Source: Thermus sediminis
GTDB taxonomy: Bacteria; Deinococcota; Deinococci; Deinococcales; Thermaceae
Assembly (NCBI RefSeq): GCF_003426945.1
Contig: NZ_QURO01000004.1
Location: 1,537,501-1,601,500 of the forward strand
DNA: 64,000 bases
Reading direction: 5' to 3'
The notes beneath the pieces were generated by a model. It was not told the DNA's origin and did not search any database. It saw only the letters and a program-made list of their open reading frames with translations. Of this stretch, positions 59,040 through 64,000 are shown piece by piece (the first letter of the stretch is position 1; every line of letters begins with the position of its first letter). The position numbers and the translations under genes were made by a program.

Positions 59040-59278
59040 GCCCCTTCCCTCCACGCCTCCTCCTGCGCCTGCCTCTCCGCCTCTTCTCCGGGGAACCCCC
59101 GCTTGCCCTTCAGGCGCCCGAGCAGGGCCTCCAGGGGTACGCGGCGCCGGGGGCGGAGGAAGGCCCCCCCTTCCCGGAGCTCAAAGACCACCTCCTCTCC
59201 CGGGCGGAGCCCAAGGGCTTCCCGGACCGCCTTGGGGAGGGTGATTTGCCCTTTACTGCTCACCCTGGACTTTACCAT
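59036..59278 (-). CDS. vapB: AbrB/SpoVT-type antitoxin (VapB)
   Basis: 80 aa. N-terminal swapped-hairpin DNA-binding fold: VSSKGQITLPKAVREALGLR, GEEVVFELREGG. The C-terminal tail (EALLGRLKGKRGFPGEEAER) is the toxin-neutralising part. Intact, while its toxin is broken. Leaderless start 9 bases after an extended -10. Confidence 0.9.
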   Translation of the reverse strand: MVKSRVSSKGQITLPKAVREALGLRPGEEVVFELREGGAFLRPRRRVPLEALLGRLKGKRGFPGEEAERQAQEEAWREGA

Positions 59279-59287
59279 TCCCTTTTC

Positions 59288-59296
59288 ACTTTACCA
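59288..59296 (-). promoter_or_regulatory. Extended -10 promoter of vapB
   Basis: TGGTAAAGT on the minus strand, 9 bases before the ATG. The same nine bases recur over the start codon (ATGGTAAAGT), forming a direct repeat that could be an autoregulatory site. Confidence 0.5.
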
Positions 59297-59363
59297 CAGT
59301 TCCCTTTTTGGCACCAAAGAACCGCGCTTGCCGAAGAGGCCCCTGCCAAGGGGGACCTGCCCC

Positions 59364-60494
59364 TTACCGCCACCTCCTTCCCGCCAAGGGGGCAAGCGCG
59401 AGGAGGAGCCCCCCGGCCAGGAGGAAGGGAAGGGAAAGCCCCACTCCGGCCAGAAGCCCCCCTAGGGCCGGCCCTAAAGGGGCGAGGAGGCCGGTGAGGA
59501 AGAGAAACCCTCCCGCCACCCGGCCCCGAAGCTCCGGGGGGGCCTGGCTCAGGCGCGCTGCGCCCGCGATGGCGGCGAAGGCGGCGCTTCCTCCGCCCAG
59601 GAGGAGGCAAAGGGCCAGGAGTAGGGGCCAGGGGGGAAGTAGGGCCGCTCCCAGGAGTCCTAGGGCGGCGAGGAGGAGGAAAAGCCTTAGCGCCTGGCCC
59701 TCCCCCAACCGGGCTAGGGCCAGGCCCACCAGAAGCCCCCCCAGGGCGCTCCCCAGGCTCAGGGCTGTTCCCAGGAGGCCCAGGACCCAGGGAGCCTCTC
59801 CCAGACCCCGCAGGACCAGGAAGGGGAGGAGGCCGGCGAAGAGGGCAAAGGCCAGGCCCAAGGCCCCTTCGGCCAGGAGAAGCCGCCTCAGAGGGGGGCT
59901 TTCCCAGAGGAAGCGGACCCCGAGGAGGCTTCCCCCCTCGGGCCGCCCCGCGGGCCTTGCGGGGAGGGGAAGCGCCCGGTAGAGCCCGGCGGCCAGGAAA
60001 AGGAGGCCACCCCCCAGGGCCGTGGGAAGCCCCCGGCTCCGGGTGAAGAGGAGGCCCGCCAGGAGGTCGGAGAGGGCGTCGGCTAGGGTGTAGACGGCAT
60101 TGAGCTGGCCCCGGGCCCGGGCTAGGGCCTCCTTGGGGAGGAGGTCGGCGAAGAGGGCCCCGGCGGCCACCATCCGCACCACTTCCAGCCCGGCAAAGAG
60201 GAAACCCAGGAGGTAGAGGAAGGGGAGGCTCGTGCCCGTGAGGAAGAGGGCCAGGCTAAGCAGGCCCTGCCCCAGGGCGGCCAGGACGAGAAGCCTTGGC
60301 CGGGGCCACCGATCCGTCCAGACCCCGGCGAGGAGGGCGAGCAGGGGTTCCGCCAGGAGCCGGAGGGCCAGGGCCAGGCTGGCCCCCAAGGGACCCACCG
60401 CCCCCAGGGCCGCCAGGGCCCCGTGGGCGAAGTAGAAGAACCCTGCTCCGAAGAGGCGGAGGGCCTCGAGGGCGAGGAGGACGCCGGGCATCAT
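59364..60494 (-). CDS. MFS transporter, second gene of the accessory run
   Basis: 376 aa, 12 segments. Loop motif GVWTDRWPRPRLL and FADLLPKEALARARGQLNAVYTL resemble enterobactin-exporter (EntS)-like MFS proteins. It starts 47 bases after the previous MFS stop and is probably co-transcribed. Substrate unknown. Confidence 0.88.
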   Translation of the reverse strand: MMPGVLLALEALRLFGAGFFYFAHGALAALGAVGPLGASLALALRLLAEPLLALLAGVWTDRWPRPRLLVLAALGQGLLSLALFLTGTSLPFLYLLGFLFAGLEVVRMVAAGALFADLLPKEALARARGQLNAVYTLADALSDLLAGLLFTRSRGLPTALGGGLLFLAAGLYRALPLPARPAGRPEGGSLLGVRFLWESPPLRRLLLAEGALGLAFALFAGLLPFLVLRGLGEAPWVLGLLGTALSLGSALGGLLVGLALARLGEGQALRLFLLLAALGLLGAALLPPWPLLLALCLLLGGGSAAFAAIAGAARLSQAPPELRGRVAGGFLFLTGLLAPLGPALGGLLAGVGLSLPFLLAGGLLLALAPLAGRRWR

Positions 60495-60541
60495 CCCTAC
60501 CCTAGCCGGGAAGGGGGGTGCGCCGCTCCCCTCCAGGACAC

Positions 60542-61684
60542 CTACATCCCCCGCAGGGCCTCCAGCCGCCTGGGGCTTAGGGGGCCCAGGGCCAGGCCCA
60601 AGAGGAGGAGGAGGCCCAGGAGGGCGAGGCCCAGGGGTAGGCGGGCCCCAAGCCCCCCCAGGGCCCCGGCCAGGAGGGCACCCAGGAGGCTCCCCGCGGA
60701 GATGAGGGCGATGGCCCCCGCCTGCACCCGGCCCAAGAGGGGCTCCGGGGCAAGGCGCTGCCGGTAGGCCCGCAGGTGGACCCCGCTCAGGGCGCCGCCT
60801 GCCCCGGCGAGGAGCGTACCCAGGGCCCCGAAGGGAAAGGGCAGGAGGAGGAGGGCAAGCCCCAGGGTCCTCAACCCGTGCCCGCCCCAGATCCCGAGGG
60901 AGGGCCCGACCCTCCCTGCCAGGAGGCTTCCCAGGAAGCCCCCGAAGGAGAGGCCCAGGGGGTAGAGGCCGTAGAGGACGGGGGGCGTTCCCTGGGCCAG
61001 GGCCAGGAGGGGCAGGAGGGCCAGGGCCAGCCCCGAGAGGAAGCCCAGGGCCAGGGCGTAGAGGGTGAGGGAGAGGAGCCTCCTGTCCGCGAGCAAGAAG
61101 GCGAGCCCCGCCAGGAGGGCCCTGAAGGTGAAGCCCTCTCCCTGGGCCGCCCGTGGGGGCGGGTAGGCGGGGAGGTTCCGGAGGAGAAGGCCCTCCCCCG
61201 CGAGGAGGAGGCCGCCCAGGGCAAAGGGGAGGGGCTTGGCCAGAAGGAGGAGGGGCGGGGCCAGGAGGTCCCCCAGGCTGTCCCCGAGGAGCTGGGCGGC
61301 CTGCAGCCTTCCCCCCTCCCGCTCCAGCCGGTTCCGGGCGAGGCGGACCAGGAGGGCGTGCCAGGCGGGGAGGTCCAGGGCCAAGACGGCCTGGAAGAGG
61401 AAGGCCAGGGGGATGAGGAAGAGGGGCTCCTTGGGGAGGAGGGCGAGGAGGCCCAGGATCCCGGCCCTGAGCCAGACGCCTACGAGGAGGAGGGCCCTGC
61501 GGTCCAGCCGGTCCAGGAGGAGGCCGGCGAGGAGGTCAAAGGGCAGGGTGAGGTAGGGGAGGGCGGCCAAGAGGGCCAGGGCCCAGGGACTTCCTTCAAG
61601 GCCCAGGAGGAGCCCGAGGCCCGTGAAGGCTAGGCTCCCCCCGAAGACGCCTAGGGACTCGGCGAAAAGATACTTCGTCTGCAA
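60542..61684 (-). CDS. MFS transporter, first gene of the accessory run
   Basis: 380 aa, 12 segments, TTG start at 61684. Loop motif GLLLDRLDRRALL; VRLARNRLEREGGRLQAAQLL lies between segments 4 and 5. It resembles its neighbour and the copy at 56800 in layout, so these are probably old paralogs. It lies 17 bases downstream of the short ORF (61702-61884) and the second inverted-repeat element. Confidence 0.88.
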   Translation of the reverse strand: MQTKYLFAESLGVFGGSLAFTGLGLLLGLEGSPWALALLAALPYLTLPFDLLAGLLLDRLDRRALLLVGVWLRAGILGLLALLPKEPLFLIPLAFLFQAVLALDLPAWHALLVRLARNRLEREGGRLQAAQLLGDSLGDLLAPPLLLLAKPLPFALGGLLLAGEGLLLRNLPAYPPPRAAQGEGFTFRALLAGLAFLLADRRLLSLTLYALALGFLSGLALALLPLLALAQGTPPVLYGLYPLGLSFGGFLGSLLAGRVGPSLGIWGGHGLRTLGLALLLLPFPFGALGTLLAGAGGALSGVHLRAYRQRLAPEPLLGRVQAGAIALISAGSLLGALLAGALGGLGARLPLGLALLGLLLLLGLALGPLSPRRLEALRGM

Positions 61685-61701
61685 GCTTGTGTCGGGTTTA
61701 A

Positions 61702-61884
61702 TCAGCGAACCCCTCTACTTGCCAGATTGCCCCACTTTGCGGTGAACAGACGAACATTCACTAGGAGCCTTCCATTCGGGGCCCACTCCATGTGGGTGGG
61801 CGCGTGCAGGTTCCAGGCGAAGGGCCTCACGTGGACCCGCCGCGTCCGGCCGCCGACCTTGACCTCCTGCACCTCTTTAAGCAT
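61702..61884 (-). CDS. Short ORF, copy B (45 codons shorter)
   Basis: 60 aa. MLKEVQEVKVGGRTRRVHVR is identical to copy A, followed by HAPTHMEWAPNGRLLVNVRL. It matches copy A up to LLV, then jumps to the residues that copy A has 45 codons later (ENVRLLL). The deletion is in frame. The tail LASRGVR reads over what is stop and spacer in copy A. Confidence 0.4.
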   Translation of the reverse strand: MLKEVQEVKVGGRTRRVHVRPFAWNLHAPTHMEWAPNGRLLVNVRLFTAKWGNLASRGVR

Positions 61885-61928
61885 CTCCTTCACCCCCTTC
61901 CGGGTTAGCCACAAGGTAGCACGGGGGA

Positions 61929-62009
61929 GGTTACGCGAGGTTACGTGGAAGGGGTTCCACGACTGGCCCCCCGCGTAACCTCGCGTAACCGTAGGCTTCC
62001 TGCGTAACC
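61929..62009 (-). promoter_or_regulatory. GTTACG inverted-repeat element, copy B (perfect arms)
   Basis: Perfect 17-base arms, GGTTACGCGAGGTTACG (61974-61990, minus strand) and its exact complement at 61929-61945. The inner hairpin CGTGGAA/TTCCACG with a GGGG loop is at 61944-61961. A fifth GTTACG unit is at 62003-62009. Five GTTACG/CGTAAC units in about 80 bases suggest either a multi-site operator between divergent ORFs or a folded leader RNA for the short ORF-MFS transcript. Confidence 0.6.
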
Positions 62010-62031
62010 TTCCTCGTGACACCCTGGAGGC

Positions 62032-62232
62032 ATGAGGGGCAAGGTTCGTGGGCTTCTCCTCTTGGCCTGGTTTCTCCTCCTGGCCTGGCTTCTCCTCCTG
62101 GCCCGGCCTTCCGGGCCCGCTTGGGCCTGCTGGGATCCCGACTGCTTCCCCCCGGCCTCACACCCCGTACTCCCGGCGGAGCCTCGCCACCCGGGCCCGG
62201 GCGATGGGGAGGCGGGGGTCTTCGGGGGATAG
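62032..62232 (+). CDS. Possible small membrane peptide with 18-bp repeats (copy B)
   Basis: 66 aa, differing from copy A by one residue (PA for PT after CFP). Its 3' third is antisense to the regulator gene. Same reservations as copy A. Confidence 0.3.
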   Translation: MRGKVRGLLLLAWFLLLAWLLLLARPSGPAWACWDPDCFPPASHPVLPAEPRHPGPGDGEAGVFGG

Positions 62233-63636
62233 CCTCTCCAAGAGGGCCTCCCAGACCTCCAGGTCCTCCCCTAGGCGCTCGGCCAGGGCGAGGAGGAGGT
62301 CCGGCCTTCCGCTGGCCAGCACCGCCCCTCTTAGGGCCTCCTCCAGCTCCAGGCGGAGGGCCTCCACCCCGGGGGCCTGGCTCCAGGGGAGGAGGGGGCC
62401 CCGGTAGAGGGCCAGGGCCTCCCCCAGGTCCCCCCGGGAGAGGGCCCGGAGGAAGGCCGAAAGGTCCGAGGGGGGAGGGGTTTCCAGGCGGTAAGGAGGG
62501 GAGGAGACCCGGAGGCCCTTTTCCCGCAGGCGGTGGAGGAGGGCCTTCAGGGCCCCCAGGTTGGGCTCCCCGTAGAGGGCCTCCGCCAGGGCCTCCCCCG
62601 GTAGGCCCTCCTCGCGGGCGAGGAGGAGGGCCAGGGCCTCGGTGCCCCTGGGGCCCAGGGAGGGGAGGGGGCTTCCCCCGAGGAGGCGCAGGAGGGGCGT
62701 CTCGGCCGGGCCCAGGAAGAAGGCCCGGGCCTCTGGGCGGAGGCCGGGCCCGAGCTGGGGGGCCAGGGGGGCTTCCACCATCACCCCCAGGGCCTTCAGG
62801 CGGGCCTCGGCCAGGAGGGCGTAGGGGGCCCCGTCCTCCCGCAAGAGGCCGTGGGCGGCGAGGAGGGAGGCCTCATCCCCCTCCCCAAGCCCCCGGGCGA
62901 GGAGGTAAAACCCCCAGGGCCAGCCCTCCTGGCGGAGGAAGGCCCGGGCCCCCTCCAGGAGGAGCCGGAGCTCAGGGGGGTCCAGGGCCAGGGCCCCGAG
63001 GACGAGGAGGCTCGCGAGCCTCTGGGGCGCCAGGAGGGGGAGGAGGCCCCGGAGGAGGTTCCCAGCCCGCCTGGGGCTTCCCCGGAGGAGGTGGGCCAGG
63101 GCCAGGGTGTGCCCCGCAAGGAGGCGCACCCCGGGGAAGGGGTGGGGCAGGAAGGGCTCCGCCTCCTCCAGGACCTCGAGGAGGAGCTTGGTGCCGAAGA
63201 GGAGCTCCAGGCGCAGGTGGTGGAGGGTGGTCCAGGGGGAGGGGTCCTTGAGGCAGGCGAGGGCGGCGTGGGCCAGGGCCTCGGGCCGGCCCAGGCGCTC
63301 CAGGGCGATGGCCAGGGCCAGGCGGAGCCGGGCCTCCCCCTGGGCGCCTCCCCGGAAGCGGAAGAGGGCCTCCTCCAGGGCCAAGGCGCCCGCCCTTGGG
63401 GGAAGGGCCAGGCCCAGGTGGTAGAGGGTAAGGGGGGTCTGGGCCCTCTGGGCGGCCTCGAGGGCCAAGGCCCGGTAGGCGCCAAAGTTCCCCTTGCGGC
63501 CCTCCACGAAGCCCAGGAGGGCCAGGCGCTCGGCCTCCAGGGGGCCCTCCCGGGGGGTGAGGAGGAGGGCTTCGGCCTCCTGGTCCTCCCCCCTTTCCAG
63601 GAGGGCGAGGGTCCGGGCGAGGGGGCTTGGGTCCAT
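62158..63636 (-). CDS. TPR protein with C-terminal SARP-like winged helix and BTAD
   Basis: 492 aa. Residues about 1-300 are helical, TPR-like repeats (AERLALLGFVEGRKGNFGAY, LLAGHTLALAHLLRGSPRRA). From about 307 a winged-helix-like part reads PLLRLLGGSPLPSLGPRGTE, ALAEALYGEP, ALLHRLREKGLRVSSPPYRL, as in the OmpR-type domain of SARP regulators. The bacterial activation domain (DLSAFLRALSRGDLGEALAL, YRGPLLPW) follows. The domain order TPR-then-DNA-binding is reversed from usual SARPs. No signal peptide. Target genes unknown. Confidence 0.75.
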   Translation of the reverse strand: MDPSPLARTLALLERGEDQEAEALLLTPREGPLEAERLALLGFVEGRKGNFGAYRALALEAAQRAQTPLTLYHLGLALPPRAGALALEEALFRFRGGAQGEARLRLALAIALERLGRPEALAHAALACLKDPSPWTTLHHLRLELLFGTKLLLEVLEEAEPFLPHPFPGVRLLAGHTLALAHLLRGSPRRAGNLLRGLLPLLAPQRLASLLVLGALALDPPELRLLLEGARAFLRQEGWPWGFYLLARGLGEGDEASLLAAHGLLREDGAPYALLAEARLKALGVMVEAPLAPQLGPGLRPEARAFFLGPAETPLLRLLGGSPLPSLGPRGTEALALLLAREEGLPGEALAEALYGEPNLGALKALLHRLREKGLRVSSPPYRLETPPPSDLSAFLRALSRGDLGEALALYRGPLLPWSQAPGVEALRLELEEALRGAVLASGRPDLLLALAERLGEDLEVWEALLERLSPEDPRLPIARARVARLRREYGV

Positions 63637-63954
63637 GGAGAAAGCTTAGGGGATTCCTGGGGTTGTTTATGGGAAACACCTCACCCCAGATGTCCTCCCC
63701 CTGGGGGAGGAGATGGGGGCGGTTCCTTCCCCCGGCATGGGAAGGGGGCTTTGGTTGAGGGTTCCTCGCTCACCCGCTGCGCTGGTCTTTCCCTGGCGCG
63801 TCAACACCAAGGGGAGAGCGAGCCCACCCACCTGTTCCACCTGGGTCTGGCCCCCGCGCCCTGGGCGCCCGCACGGAAACCGCGCAACGCGACGCCCCGG
63901 CCTCGAGCGGGTTTGGCCCGGGGCCCCGCCCTGGCCCGCGCCACAGTGGGGCGC
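63637..63954. other. Gap without a recognisable gene
   Basis: It contains two small hairpins, CTCCCCC/GGGGGAG near 63695 and CCTTCCC/GGGAAGG near 63725. The next 200 bases have a more even, CpG-rich composition (GCGCAACGCGACG) unlike the neighbouring genes. No ORF with family-like features, no tRNA fold and no IS ends were seen. Confidence 0.4.
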
Positions 63955-64000
63955 CTAGGCCTCGCCCCGGAGGATGGCCTCCATCTTGGCCAGGGCCTCC
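63955..64000 (-). CDS. C-terminal end of a gene running off the right edge
   Basis: The minus strand reads EALAKMEAILRGEA and a TAG stop at 63955-63957. Codon use is typical for the window. Too short to name. Confidence 0.45.
   Translation of the reverse strand, partial: EALAKMEAILRGEA

Larger units (their letters stand above)
61761..62237. repeat. Long duplicated segment, copy B
   Basis: Partner of 58138-58614. Its right end lies inside the intact 3' end of the TPR regulator gene (62158-63636), so on this side copy B is in the original place. The 18-bp tandem repeats are at 62053-62106. Confidence 0.9.

Noticed and set aside
62016-63251. 411-codon plus-strand ORF rich in Gly and Pro
   Set aside because: A shadow of the TPR regulator; the composition is that of GGN/CCN triplets in a GC-rich antisense frame.

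Overview
The window is about 64 kb of chromosome from a Thermus species (phylum Deinococcota), probably close to but not identical with T. thermophilus. The reasons are the very high GC content with G/C in nearly every third codon position, the many 1-4 base start/stop overlaps, the many leaderless genes, a 16S rRNA gene with no 23S or 5S gene behind it, a beta-prime RNA polymerase subunit of Thermus length with the large Thermus insertion, and recognisable Thermus versions of SufU, CsoR, CopZ, MutM and CinA.

Layout. 1-560: 3' part of 16S rRNA and its terminators. 564-5136: a lipoprotein subtilase facing away from pyrF-pyrE-membrane protein-gpsA. 5137-5471: gap with a gene remnant. 5472-16165 (minus strand): iron-sulphur assembly genes in two blocks (sufC-sufB-sufD-Rieske and sufS-sufU) with a copper-resistance operon (copZ-csoR-DUF305-copA, then DUF302) between them. 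16194-20374: a large XRE/P-loop/TPR regulator-like protein and isocitrate lyase. 20483-23998: CoA-disulfide reductase, a MacB-type ABC pair and a NIPSNAP protein. 24131-28860: alaS, ruvX, mltG. 28845-33664: an orphan sugar-type ABC permease, a small beta-rich envelope protein, a P-loop protein, an enolase-superfamily epimerase, a HAD phosphatase and a frameshifted MFS gene. 33704-40937: housekeeping run ygfZ-cinA-thpR-recA-rny-mreB-fabZ-S4 protein. 40960-49100: rpoB-rpoC with a long structured leader. 49114-53381: class II aldolase family protein, a serine-less alpha/beta hydrolase, and a TPP-riboswitch-controlled thiamine uptake pair thiB-thiP. 53425-56649: fpg, small enzymes, initiator tRNA and a glycolate/lactate oxidase family flavoprotein. 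56650-64000: an accessory region with three MFS transporters, a broken VapBC module, a ~480 bp duplication containing a strong inverted-repeat element, and a SARP-like TPR regulator.

How it fits together. Most of the window is core metabolism and information processing. The suf and cop blocks belong together physiologically, because copper damages iron-sulphur clusters. The accessory end is the least ordinary part. A 17-bp-arm inverted-repeat element occurs twice, each time ahead of a short truncated-looking ORF and then an MFS gene. The one arm change between copies keeps RNA pairing only on the strand transcribed toward the MFS genes. This is the best candidate for something undescribed. 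Three genes (DUF305, one MFS, VapC) carry frameshifts, two of them at short G runs, so sequencing error, true decay and slippage all remain possible.
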